Shown here: in pieces, positions 28,206-36,060 of the stretch
Layout: the number at the start of each line of letters is the position of its first letter
Position numbering within the stretch: the first letter of the stretch is position 1
Notes under the pieces: model-generated
Seen by the model: only the letters and a program-made list of their open reading frames with translations
Databases searched by the model: none
Told to the model about the DNA's origin: nothing
Assembly (NCBI GenBank): GCA_937871985.1
Contig: CALMPB010000366.1
Coordinates: 1 to 63,114 of the forward strand
Reading direction: 5' to 3'
Origin: an uncultured Burkholderiaceae bacterium
Lineage (GTDB): Bacteria > Pseudomonadota > Gammaproteobacteria > Burkholderiales > Burkholderiaceae
DNA length: 63,114 bases
Program-made: the position numbers and the translations under genes

Positions 28206-28424
28206 CAAAGGCCGCCGGTGACGCTTGCCCATCCGCATGAGCGGCGGGCGCGCTTCCAGGTTCGATGAGAAAATCGGGTGAAAGGTCGAACGCCGTGCCG
28301 CATCACATGCTCGGAACCAAGCATTTTGTCGATTTCGGCTGCGTCGCGGTTTTAGCGTCTCTGTAAAACCACTTGCAGGTTCTTGTACCCGTACTGTTCG
28401 ACACGGCGAACGGCAACGCGAATT
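28206..28424. other. Intergenic, convergent ends
   Basis: 219 bp between the permease (plus) and the lipoprotein (minus). I found no gene and no clear terminator. Confidence 0.3.
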
Positions 28425-28631
28425 TCACGGCGGATCCTTCCCAGGCGCCTGTACCGAACCATTATTGGTTGGTGCCGTGGCATTATCGACAGGGTGGTCA
28501 TGTGTCTCGATGCCAACATAGTGATTGAGCTGGTCATCGGAAATATCCGAATACGGTTCGGGCCTGTTGCAGCCCGCCAGACTTATGACGACAAGGGGGA
28601 TCAAAATCGCCCCCACTCGTTTCGAGGTCAT
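28425..28631 (-). CDS. Small lipoprotein of unknown function
   Basis: A 68-residue lipoprotein: MTSKRVGAILIPLVVISLAGC gives a clean signal with lipobox SLAGC. The mature peptide is hydrophilic and acidic (YSDISDDQLNHYVGIETHD). AAGGAG precedes the ATG at 28631, which is better than any longer start. An ECF-type motif lies about 76 nt upstream on the same strand, placing it in the metal/envelope stress regulon. Function unknown. Confidence 0.7.
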   Translation of the reverse strand: MTSKRVGAILIPLVVISLAGCNRPEPYSDISDDQLNHYVGIETHDHPVDNATAPTNNGSVQAPGKDPP

Positions 28632-28706
28632 CTTCCTTCTCCTTCCTCGCCAACCAAGCCTCGATTCTCCAACCAAATGCTCGCTCATAGGGTCCTCTAA
28701 AGAAGC

Positions 28707-28733
28707 TACGTATCCCCGGGGGCCGGCCCTCAG
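28707..28733 (-). promoter_or_regulatory. ECF-sigma-type promoter motif, lipoprotein gene
   Basis: On the minus strand CTGAGGG, 16 nt, CGTA. It lies 76 nt before the lipoprotein start at 28631. A second copy on the plus strand at 28963 serves the next gene. Confidence 0.55.
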
Positions 28734-28962
28734 CTTTTCGTATCGGAAGCCAGCATCGACGGACGACGATATGGTCACGGCGTAAACCTTTGCGCGATCT
28801 GTCTTCAGACGGCAATTGATGCAAGAATGGGCAACCTGCCCATGCAGAGACAGCTGGCCAAACGGGCGAAGGGCGTGACGCGCTGAGGGGCCATCCGTAT
28901 CCGGTTCGCATAACCCGCAATCGGGGGCGGCACTGGCTAAAATTTGAGCGCGACCGTTTTTT

Positions 28963-28989
28963 TTGAGGGATAGAAGCGCTGGCCGCGTA
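28963..28989 (+). promoter_or_regulatory. ECF-sigma-type promoter motif, 85-aa protein gene
   Basis: TTGAGGG, 16 nt, CGTATCC. It lies 36 nt before the GTG at 29026. A run of eight T precedes it. Confidence 0.65.
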
Positions 28990-29025
28990 TCCACTAGCAG
29001 GGGACCACGACGAACGAGGTCGACC

Positions 29026-29283
29026 GTGACACGCTGCGACTCGGATTATTACGAACGGAGGGCTGAGCAGGAACTCGAGCTTGCCGAGCATGCAACCAAG
29101 CCGAAAGTCGTCGCCGCGCACGACCGATTGGCCGAACTCTACCTTGAGCGGCTATCGCCCCAATCCAAAGCTGCGCAGGATGACCATCAACGGGTTAGTC
29201 ACGGTTCTGCTGCCGTAACCAACTTTCCCGTTCCCCAGACGCCCGAGAGCTCCGCGGAGCTGATCGGACGCAAAAGTCGCTGA
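29026..29283 (+). CDS. Conserved-looking 85-aa protein of unknown function
   Basis: An 85-residue cytoplasmic protein. The N-terminal part is a charged helix with pattern YYERRAEQELELAEHA and VVAAHDRLAELYLERL, which looks like a conserved short helical hairpin; I cannot name the family. The GTG at 29026 is preferred because an ECF-type promoter motif ends 36 nt before it. Starts further upstream overlap that motif. It precedes a methyltransferase gene by 95 nt and may be co-transcribed with it. Confidence 0.6.
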   Translation: MTRCDSDYYERRAEQELELAEHATKPKVVAAHDRLAELYLERLSPQSKAAQDDHQRVSHGSAAVTNFPVPQTPESSAELIGRKSR

Positions 29284-29378
29284 CAATCCCTTGTCCGAGC
29301 CTTCCGCCCACGGCACCCACGCTGAGGATCGCTTGAGCAGAGCACGCCAGCGTCGAGGACGCAAATCGGGAGGCTCGA

Positions 29379-30098
29379 GTGACATCGCGTAATCGCCTTG
29401 AAAAGAGCGCGCGACAGCGTGCGGACTTCACGCCTGCTTTGGGCCGCGCACCAAGCACATTATATGATCTTGCGATCCGACTCTTCACCCGCGAAAAATG
29501 TTGGCGGCGCATCGTGCTTCGCACCCTCGCCCCGCAACCAGGTGAACGAATTTTGGACGTCGGTTGCGGGACCGGCACGCTTGCGATTGCCATCAAAAGC
29601 ATCGAGCCAATGGCCAAGATTACCGGGATCGATCCCGACCCTGAAACGCTGGTGCGGGCGATCGCCAAGGAACCGCGAAGCGCAGCCCCTATCTTTTGGA
29701 CCAAAGGTTTCGCTCGGGACGCTGCAGCTGGTCGTCGCGGTGCCTTCGACGCGGTGACCTGTACGCTTGTCCTTCATCAAGTGCCGCTTGAGGAAAAGCG
29801 TGCTGGTCTTGGTGCAATGTTCGATGCGCTCGCGCCTGGCGGCCGCCTGATCTTGGCCGACTACGGCGAGCAGCGAAGTAGTTTTATGCGAATGCTGTTT
29901 CGACAAACGGTGCAGCGCCTCGACGGAACGACCGACACTCAGCCGAACGCCGACGGCGTTCTTCCGAGGCTCCTCCAGGAGGCTGGCTTCGAAGAAGTGA
30001 CCGAGGCTGCTGTCGTACCGACACTTACCGGGCTGATCGCGGTCTTCAAAGCGCGAAAACCAATGACTTTAATCAGTCCGAGCATCGTCTGGCCTTAA
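29379..30098 (+). CDS. Class I SAM-dependent methyltransferase
   Basis: A 239-residue methyltransferase. Motif I is ILDVGCGTGTLAIAI, the acidic motif II GIDPDPE, then FDAVTCTLVLHQVP and LAPGGRLILADYGE, typical of the UbiE/ubiquinone-like group (Methyltransf_11). The acceptor could be a lipid or quinone but is unknown. Start is GTG after GGGAGG. Its last 30 nt overlap the end of the convergent acyltransferase gene. Confidence 0.8.
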   Translation: MTSRNRLEKSARQRADFTPALGRAPSTLYDLAIRLFTREKCWRRIVLRTLAPQPGERILDVGCGTGTLAIAIKSIEPMAKITGIDPDPETLVRAIAKEPRSAAPIFWTKGFARDAAAGRRGAFDAVTCTLVLHQVPLEEKRAGLGAMFDALAPGGRLILADYGEQRSSFMRMLFRQTVQRLDGTTDTQPNADGVLPRLLQEAGFEEVTEAAVVPTLTGLIAVFKARKPMTLISPSIVWP

Positions 30099-31225
30099 CT
30101 CGCTCTGCCGCGCGCCGTGGCGTCGATCATCGCCGCGGAATGTCAGCGCCGCCCGAACGCTGAGCCGCCGGCGTAACGGGACTTCCACCCGTTGCGCGAC
30201 AAACCACGATCCGGCGCACAGCCCGACCAGCACCATGATACCGATCCATGGCGCGCTCGCTCGAAGCAGGCCAGGAGACACCCGCGCTGCCCCCAGTACG
30301 ACGGCCGAAAAGACCGGGATCTGTAGCACGTAGATTGGATAAGACACGTCGCCGAGCAGCCTGTCGATGGCCCGACTGGGTCGCGGCGCATGCGCTGTCG
30401 CAGCAATAAGAATCAGCGGAAAAATCGCGAGCACGATCACTGCATCGGTCGCCCCGCGGATTGAAGCGGAAACTGGCCACGCAAGCGCCAGCGTCGCGAC
30501 ACCGACCGGGACGATAGCCGGGACACGGATCACCGGGAGTCGTCCCGCCACTCGAGCACGAAAAACGAGCACGCCCAAAAAGAAGGAAAAGAACACGCGA
30601 AGAACCGCAAGATGCGCGTCAGGCCAATAAGCACCACCGTTGAGGTCACCACGAGCGATGGCGATGGCGGCCAGCGCAGCCCCGCTTATGCCAATGCCGA
30701 CCGCCAGCTTTTGCGATGAGAGCCGAGAAACCGTTGCAGCATAGATAATGTTGGCCAGGAGCTCGAACGACAGGGTCCACGCGACAAAATTGGCCGGAAA
30801 GAGAGGGTTGTCGGGAAATCCGATGGGGGGGCACCGGAAGCATGAAAACATTGAACGCGCTCGAAATCACGACCGCCGTTCCCAGCCCATCATGGCGATA
30901 AAAATAGGCGAGTTCGATGGTGCTGAGCAGCAGCGCGAACAGGTAGAACGGAAACAATCGAATGAGACGCGCCCGCAGAAAGGCGCCAGCCTTCATCCCA
31001 CCGGCGAGCCTGGCGTCATAGGCATTGGCGAGAACAAATCCGCTCATCGCAAAAAAAAAGATCGACGGCGAGATATGCGCCGGGCGCGGCGATCGGCGCG
31101 AATGCGTGAGGAAAGTGAAGCACGACGACACTCATCGCGGCAATACCGCGCAGAATATCGAGGACGTGGTAGGACCGGGATCGCTGGGCGGCACTTTCTT
31201 CGGCGCCGGTGCTCGTTTCAGCCAT
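30069..31225 (-). pseudogene. Acyltransferase 3 (OafA/YrhL-like), two homopolymer frameshifts
   Basis: An inner-membrane O-acyltransferase with about ten transmembrane segments, spread over three frames. From the ATG at 31225 it reads YHVLDILRGIAAMSVVVLHF and AYLAVDLFF. After a run of nine A (31050-31058; T on the coding strand) it continues as AMSGFVLANAYDARLAGGMK and ends FNVFMLPVPP. After a run of seven G (30825-30831) it resumes as PIGFPDNPLFPANFVAWTLSFE to the stop. Each run has one base too many. The restored protein has 384 residues, normal for the family. Such enzymes acylate lipopolysaccharide or exopolysaccharide. An ECF-type motif lies 66 nt upstream. Confidence 0.75.
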
Positions 31226-31291
31226 CTGACACCCCCGTTGATTGAATCTGCCGTCACGATCTGGCATCGAGCCGGGAGACCTAATCCTAAC

Positions 31292-31318
31292 TACGCGGCT
31301 ACGCCCGGGACCCCTCGC
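31292..31318 (-). promoter_or_regulatory. ECF-sigma-type promoter motif, acyltransferase gene
   Basis: On the minus strand GCGAGGG, 16 nt, CGTAG. It is 66 nt before the acyltransferase start at 31225. Confidence 0.55.
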
Positions 31319-31491
31319 CAGGGCGAGCATTCATCGTGGTTGTTCGTCGCCGGCAGCCGTTTTTGTTCTGTTTCGACACGGCAATCCGGACCACTGTCGC
31401 GCCCCATAATCGCGCCCTTGTCGCGCCGACGCGCGAATTTCGACTTCGCGGCCGCCCCTTCACGCTGCAAGCCCGATCCGGCGATCGGCGA

Positions 31492-31770
31492 TCAGCGACC
31501 CATTGCGGCGATGATCCCGAAGATTTCACCCGTGAACTTGATCAGAAGCTCGGCAATCGCGGCACCGAATGCGGAGAGGCAAAGGAGCAAAACGATCAGT
31601 TTCGGTACAAGACTGAGGCTTTGTTCGCTGATCGAAGTCGCTGCCTGAATGATGCTGACGACCAACGAAACGATCATCATCGGCGTGAGGAGAACCACCA
31701 TGATCAGGCCAATCACAACGAGCATCCGACCAGCCTCGTCCAGGAGGAGAGACTGGCCCACTGCGTTCAC
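31492..31770 (-). CDS. fliQ: FliQ-like flagellar/type III export protein, orphan
   Basis: A 92-residue protein with two transmembrane helices. VVSIIQAATSISEQSLSLVPKLIVLLL is the FliQ/SctS signature (core SIIQAATSISEQSLSLVPK). FliQ is part of the export gate at the base of the flagellar type III apparatus. The GTG start at 31770 overlaps the copD stop, so it is translated from the copC-copD transcript. FliP, FliR and the rest are absent here; with the fliE-like gene at 18 kb it may be the trace of a broken-up flagellar region, or it may have been recruited with copCD. Confidence 0.82.
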   Translation of the reverse strand: MNAVGQSLLLDEAGRMLVVIGLIMVVLLTPMMIVSLVVSIIQAATSISEQSLSLVPKLIVLLLCLSAFGAAIAELLIKFTGEIFGIIAAMGR

Positions 31771-32693
31771 ATCCCCGATGCCGGCGGCGCGAGCGTGCCC
31801 AGCCACGCAACCAGCGCAAGGATGACGACGATGCAGGCAGTCTCAACGCCCAGGCTCAGCCGCAGCGAAACCAATGCGCCGCGATGATCGTCACGCGCGA
31901 TCGACTGTTCGAACGCCGGCGTCAGTCGGTACCGGTTGAGAGAGGCGAGCGCCAGCATGCCCACGAAAAGCGCAAGCTTCGCGAGGAGCAGGCGGCCGTA
32001 AAGGCTCGCGCCGAGCCCCCTGACCTGGTCCGGCCCAACAAGAAGCCAGCTGTTGACCAGACCCGTGACGACGACGACTGCGACGACAACCGTTCCGATA
32101 CCGCCAAATCCGTGGAGCGCCCGGTGAGTCAGCCTGAGATGAGCGACATCGACGCGCTCGACCGGGCGCGCGAGTAACAGCAGTAAGCCGAAAAGTGCGC
32201 CGACCCAGGCCCCGGCTGCAACCAGATGGAGGATATCGGCGACCAGATGAATCCAGCCGGCAGCCGCCTCGTCCATGGCGCCGTGACCGGTCCATGCCAG
32301 CGTCGCGAGCGAAACGGCCGCCGCCGTCATGATCAGGCTTAGCGACCATGCTCTGTCGGCAACGGCCAGTGCCAAACCACCGGCGATCGCCAGTGCAGCC
32401 ATGCGTACCACCCACGCCGTGCCGATTGCGCCGCCACCCAGGAGCGCGCCCACGGCGGTTCTATCGACGGGCCAGAACGGCGTCCCGGCCATGACCGACA
32501 CCATCAGCAGCAGCGCGAAAGCTGACAACAGGAGACCGAAGACGGCGAAGCCCGTCAGCCATGGCCGCAGCGCGATCGCATCCTCGCGCTCGTCCGCGCG
32601 CAGCCCGTAAAGACTGAACGCCGAAAGGCCGAACAACGCCGCAAGCACAAGGTACAACGCAAAGCGAACGACGATGGTCGGCCCGTCGAACAT
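31767..32693 (-). CDS. copD: Copper resistance membrane protein CopD
   Basis: A 308-residue inner-membrane protein with eight predicted spans. Residues IHLVADILHLVAAGAWVGAL and HRALHGFGGIGTVVV carry the conserved His pairs of the CopD/PcoD family, which works with CopC in copper uptake or handling at the inner membrane. It begins 4 nt after the copC stop and overlaps fliQ at its end. The motif upstream of copC should drive it. Confidence 0.9.
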   Translation of the reverse strand: MFDGPTIVVRFALYLVLAALFGLSAFSLYGLRADEREDAIALRPWLTGFAVFGLLLSAFALLLMVSVMAGTPFWPVDRTAVGALLGGGAIGTAWVVRMAALAIAGGLALAVADRAWSLSLIMTAAAVSLATLAWTGHGAMDEAAAGWIHLVADILHLVAAGAWVGALFGLLLLLARPVERVDVAHLRLTHRALHGFGGIGTVVVAVVVVTGLVNSWLLVGPDQVRGLGASLYGRLLLAKLALFVGMLALASLNRYRLTPAFEQSIARDDHRGALVSLRLSLGVETACIVVILALVAWLGTLAPPASGM

Positions 32694-32697
32694 TGGC

Positions 32698-33066
32698 TTA
32701 CTTCACCGCAAATGCGAGATGCCCACTGACCTTGTGCGTGTCCGCCGACACCACGTTCCAGTCGATGGTGTAGCGGCCGCGCGGGAGCGGCGAACTCGGC
32801 GTGATGACGAGCGTCTTGCCATCGGGCGCGACAGTCGAACTGCTGGCCATCTTCATCGCCGCCATGCCAGGCATTGCGGCCATGCTGACATCAGCTTTCG
32901 AGAAGGCCGGCATCAACTTCTCACTGAATTCGAGCGTAATATTCTTAGGCGACGCCACCACGGCATCGGCCGGCGGGTTCGCCAATACGAGCTTGGGGTG
33001 CGCGTAGGCGGTTCCGCCGAGGAGGGCCATGGCGAGGGTAGCAGCGGTAACAATGAAACGGCGCAT
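32698..33066 (-). CDS. copC: Periplasmic copper-binding protein CopC
   Basis: A 122-residue periplasmic protein. The signal peptide ends GGTAYA, so the mature protein starts with His, as in CopC where the N-terminal His is a Cu(II) ligand. The body has the cupredoxin-like fold pattern: NPPADAVVASPKNITLEFSE, a Met-rich loop MAAMPGMAAMKMA that could bind Cu(I), and VVSADTHKVSGHLAFAV with further His ligands. The ATG at 33066 follows the ECF-type motif by 36 nt. It heads the copC-copD-fliQ operon. Confidence 0.92.
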   Translation of the reverse strand: MRRFIVTAATLAMALLGGTAYAHPKLVLANPPADAVVASPKNITLEFSEKLMPAFSKADVSMAAMPGMAAMKMASSSTVAPDGKTLVITPSSPLPRGRYTIDWNVVSADTHKVSGHLAFAVK

Positions 33067-33102
33067 TGAGCGATTCTCCATTTTGTGAGGCTCATCTGAT
33101 GT

Positions 33103-33129
33103 TACGCGGCGCGCGAGCTCATCCCTCAC
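33103..33129 (-). promoter_or_regulatory. ECF-sigma-type promoter motif, copCD operon
   Basis: On the minus strand GTGAGGG, 16 nt, CGTAACA. It ends 36 nt before the copC ATG. It lies back to back with the plus-strand copy at 33165; the two GTGAGGGATG boxes form an inverted repeat. Confidence 0.7.
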
Positions 33130-33164
33130 ATCCTTTTTCGACACGGCAAGAGAGGCATCGCGCC

Positions 33165-33191
33165 GTGAGGGATGAAGCCGCCGAAGGCGTA
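33165..33191 (+). promoter_or_regulatory. ECF-sigma-type promoter motif, flavoprotein gene
   Basis: GTGAGGG, 16 nt, CGTATCA. It ends 91 nt before the ATG at 33283 and diverges from the copC copy. Confidence 0.65.
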
Positions 33192-33282
33192 TCATTGTTT
33201 ATCCGCACCGGAAGATCGCTGCAGGCGTCTTACTAACCGCCTTCGAGGGTCGGGTGCCGTCTTGGTCACGGAGCAACCCTGA

Positions 33283-34263
33283 ATGTCTGTACAATCAACC
33301 GACCGCCGCTGGGACGGCCATCCGCAAAAAATGCTCGATTGCGCCGTGATCGGAGGCGGTCCAGCTGGGCTGACCGCCGCAATCTATCTATCGCGCTTCC
33401 TACGCAGCTGTGTGGTGATCGACGCGGGAGCGGGACGCGCTGCGTCCATCCCACGATCGCATAATCTTCCCGGCTTCCCGGACGGCTTGTCAGGCATCGA
33501 GTTGCTCGCCCGCTTGGAAACGCAACTTCGCGAATACGGCAGCGCCGTCCGAAAAGCGGAGGTCGATGAAATCACTTCATCGGGGCCGGGGTTCCTTATC
33601 AGCTGCGCCGGCGATGTCCTTCGATCGCGATCGGTCATTCTTGCGACAGGCGTCGTCAATCATAAGCCAGATATTTCGGAAACCATGCACGCGCTCGGCG
33701 TCTCGCAGGGCTTGATCCGCTATTGTCCGATCTGCGACGGCTACGAAGCGCGTCTGACGCCGATTGCGGTCCTGGGCGCGGATCGCCACGGCGCGGCGGA
33801 AGCCTTGTTCCTGCGCCAATATGGCGCTGCGGTCACCTTGCTTGCGCAACGCTCGCTCGATCTGGCGACCAGCGACCTTGAACGTCTGGAGAAGGCAGGC
33901 ATCGAAGTCGTTGCGGAGCCGATCGCCGGTTTGCGACTGGCTGACGGCACGATCGAAGCTTCGTGGCATGGATTACCGGGGCGATCGTTCGGCACACTCT
34001 ATCCAGCTCTCGGGTCAACGGCTCGGACCCACTTGGCTGCGGCGCTTGGCGCCAATATGAGCGATCAAGGATGCCTTCTGACCGATGGACACCAACAAAC
34101 GTCGATATCTGGGCTTTACGCGATTGGTGACGTCGTCGAAGGGTTGGACCAGATTTGCGTAGCCACCGGCCATGCTGCAATCGCGGCGACGGCGATCCAC
34201 AACGATCTGCTCGAGCGCGACTATCAAACATCTGCGGACGCGCCCACAGAACGCGAACGTTAG
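33283..34263 (+). CDS. Thioredoxin-reductase-like FAD/NAD(P) oxidoreductase
   Basis: A 326-residue flavoprotein: N-terminal FAD motif AVIGGGPAGLTAAIYL, a redox pair C148-C151 in YCPICDGYE (CxxC as in thioredoxin reductases), the pyridine-nucleotide domain (AVLGADRHGAAEALFL) and the C-terminal FAD motif SGLYAIGDVVEGLDQI. It resembles the TrxR-like group with CPxCDGYE more than true TrxB. In a copper regulon it may restore thiols or reduce a metal-stressed partner. An internal ATG at 33331 would also leave the FAD motif intact. An ECF-type motif precedes it. Confidence 0.85.
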   Translation: MSVQSTDRRWDGHPQKMLDCAVIGGGPAGLTAAIYLSRFLRSCVVIDAGAGRAASIPRSHNLPGFPDGLSGIELLARLETQLREYGSAVRKAEVDEITSSGPGFLISCAGDVLRSRSVILATGVVNHKPDISETMHALGVSQGLIRYCPICDGYEARLTPIAVLGADRHGAAEALFLRQYGAAVTLLAQRSLDLATSDLERLEKAGIEVVAEPIAGLRLADGTIEASWHGLPGRSFGTLYPALGSTARTHLAAALGANMSDQGCLLTDGHQQTSISGLYAIGDVVEGLDQICVATGHAAIAATAIHNDLLERDYQTSADAPTERER

Positions 34264-34359
34264 CGGCGGCATTGGGAGCGAGATCGACGGCAGCCTCGCG
34301 CCACGAGGAGACTTCCGGAGCAGTGCGTTTTCCGAATGTCGTCTGTGGATGGCTCCCGC

Positions 34360-34602
34360 GTTGCAAGCGTAAAGTGATGTTTTGACTGTTTGTCGGTTGC
34401 AGTCGTCTGTCCGGCCTACTTGTGCAGTCGGTGTAGACTGCTGGCCCTGATGGTGTCCGCGAACAAGGTCCGATCGGCTTTGCAGGCTATGACGCCTATG
34501 ACATTCCTTGGGTTGTCCTTGCTCCCGGTCCGACCGGGTTTGCCATCACATCCTTTGCTCTCACAACCTCTTGAAGCTGATCTCCTCAGCCAAGCTCTCG
34601 AT
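34360..34602 (-). ncRNA. Candidate guide (bridge/seek) RNA region of the IS1111 element
   Basis: About 240 nt without coding signal between the transposase stop and the inverted repeat, downstream of the gene. In IS1111-group elements the recently described guide RNA that bridges target and donor DNA is encoded at this position. It has imperfect repeats such as GGTCCGATCGG and GGTCCGACCGG. Its presence is inferred from position; I did not fold it. Confidence 0.4.
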
Positions 34603-35643
34603 CTATGCTGCGGCCAGCATCGGTGCATGCCCTCGTTCGAAGGTGCCGCCCCGAGCCATGACCGCCCATGCGATCCGCGCCATTTTGTTGGCGATGGCGA
34701 CCGAAGCGACGCGAGCAGGTTTTCGGGCGAGCAGTGCAACGAAGCGCGGATCGACCGTGCCGGGCTTCTCCTTGGCGTATCGAACCAGTGCGGTTGCGCC
34801 GACCACCAGAAGCTGCCGCAGGTATCTGTCGCCCATCTTCGTGATGCGCCCCAGGCGTTCCTTGCCCCCACTCGAACTCTGTCGCGGGGTCAGCCCCAGC
34901 CAGGCGGCGAACTGGCGCCCTGACGAGAACTGGCTTGGATCAGTCACCGACGCGGCGAGCGCGGTCGCGCCGATCGGCCCGATACCAGGGATCGTCGCCA
35001 GGCGGCGGGCCCTGTCGTCGCTCCGCTGCAGAGCGGCTAGACGCAGGTCAAGCTTGCGCAACTGGGCGTGAAGCTGGAGCAGTTGCGCAGCCAGCATGGC
35101 GACGACGTTCACCGCCTCGGTTGGCAGATCGAGCCCGGACTCGCCGTCGATGATCTCCCGTGCCATCTGCAGCGCCTTCACGATCCCGATCGGGATAGCG
35201 ATGCCCATCTCGGCGAGCACGCTGCGCATCATGTTGACCAACTGCGTGCGCTGCTTGATCAACAGACTGCGCACGCGATGAAGCGACAACGCCGCCTGCT
35301 GCTCGCGCGACTTGATGGGCACGAACCGCATGGTCTGGCGTGTTACCGCCTCGCAAATAGCCTCGGCGTCGGCCGCGTCATTCTTGCCGCGCTTCACGTA
35401 GGCCTTCACATACATCGCGGGCATTAGCCGCACTTCGTGGCCCAGCTTGGCCAACTCGCGCGCCCAATGATGCGACGTCCCGCAAGCCTCGGCCCCAACC
35501 AGGCACGGCGGCAGCTTCTCGAAGAAGGGAAGCATCTGCGATCGCCGCAGCGTCTTGCGGACCACGACCTCGCCGGTCGCGCTGATGCCGTGAACCTGAA
35601 AAACGTTCTTGGCCAAATCGAGGCCGATCGTGCTAATCTCCAT
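34603..35643 (-). CDS. IS110-family transposase (IS1111 group)
   Basis: A 346-residue DEDD recombinase. The RuvC-like domain starts TIGLDLAKNVFQVHG (first Asp), continues CLVGAEACGTSHHWARELAK (Glu) and KRGKNDAADAEAICEA (Asp pair). The C-terminal Tnp_20 domain has IPGIGPIGATALAASV and the catalytic-serine region SSGGKERLGRITKMGDRYLR. All acidic residues are present, so it should be active. The ATG at 35643 gives the usual N-terminus. This class moves without DDE chemistry and is guided by an element-encoded RNA. Confidence 0.92.
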   Translation of the reverse strand: MEISTIGLDLAKNVFQVHGISATGEVVVRKTLRRSQMLPFFEKLPPCLVGAEACGTSHHWARELAKLGHEVRLMPAMYVKAYVKRGKNDAADAEAICEAVTRQTMRFVPIKSREQQAALSLHRVRSLLIKQRTQLVNMMRSVLAEMGIAIPIGIVKALQMAREIIDGESGLDLPTEAVNVVAMLAAQLLQLHAQLRKLDLRLAALQRSDDRARRLATIPGIGPIGATALAASVTDPSQFSSGRQFAAWLGLTPRQSSSGGKERLGRITKMGDRYLRQLLVVGATALVRYAKEKPGTVDPRFVALLARKPARVASVAIANKMARIAWAVMARGGTFERGHAPMLAAA

Positions 35644-35733
35644 GGCGGATGGCTCCTTTGCTCGGGTTTGCCTGACAGCAACCCATCTTGGCACTCAGAT
35701 GCCGTGAGCGGGAGCCATCCACCTCATCCGCTT

Positions 35734-35760
35734 GTGAGGGGTAAAGGTTGCCGCCGCGTA
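35734..35760 (+). promoter_or_regulatory. ECF-sigma-type promoter motif, sigma operon (autoregulation)
   Basis: GTGAGGG, 16 nt, CGTAATC. It ends 30 nt before the anti-sigma ATG at 35791. This is the copy expected if the sigma factor activates its own operon. Confidence 0.7.
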
Positions 35761-35790
35761 ATCTGTTATAAGAGCGTTGGAGTGACGGAA

Positions 35791-36060
35791 ATGGATGATC
35801 TTGACGCGCTGCTTCGGCAGCTTGCGCGGGTACCGGCGCCTCCCGGGCTCGCATCGATGGAAGACAGGGTATTCGCCCGGCTTAACGCCAGGACTGCCGC
35901 GCGCGCTGGGCTGGGCCTCAGCATCGGTACTGTCGCTGCAGCGCTGATCATGGGGGTCGCGGGAAGCGTTCCCGCATCGGCCAGCTTTGCGTCACCATTG
36001 GCGCCCCTGGGTCCGAGCTCGCCGCTTGCGCCGTCAACACTGCTCATGGGTGCGCCGTGA
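35791..36060 (+). CDS. Small membrane anti-sigma factor, CnrY-like
   Basis: An 89-residue protein with an N-terminal acidic/helical cytosolic part (DDLDALLRQLARVPAPPGLA), one transmembrane helix (LSIGTVAAALIMGVAGSVP) and a short periplasmic tail. Size, topology and position directly before a periplasmic sensor and an ECF sigma gene match CnrY of the cnrYXH system. CnrY sequences are poorly conserved, so this is by context. Its stop overlaps the next start (GTGA). Confidence 0.6.
   Translation: MDDLDALLRQLARVPAPPGLASMEDRVFARLNARTAARAGLGLSIGTVAAALIMGVAGSVPASASFASPLAPLGPSSPLAPSTLLMGAP

Larger units (their letters stand above)
34345..35722 (-). mobile_element. IS110-family, IS1111-group insertion sequence
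   Basis: The transposase gene is bracketed by a 15-bp inverted repeat GTGGATGGCTCCCGC at 34345-34359 and its complement at 35708-35722. Subterminal inverted repeats of this kind define the IS1111 group within IS110. The true ends lie a few bases outside. The element stops about 12 bp before the ECF-type promoter of the sigma operon, leaving it whole. Confidence 0.75.
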
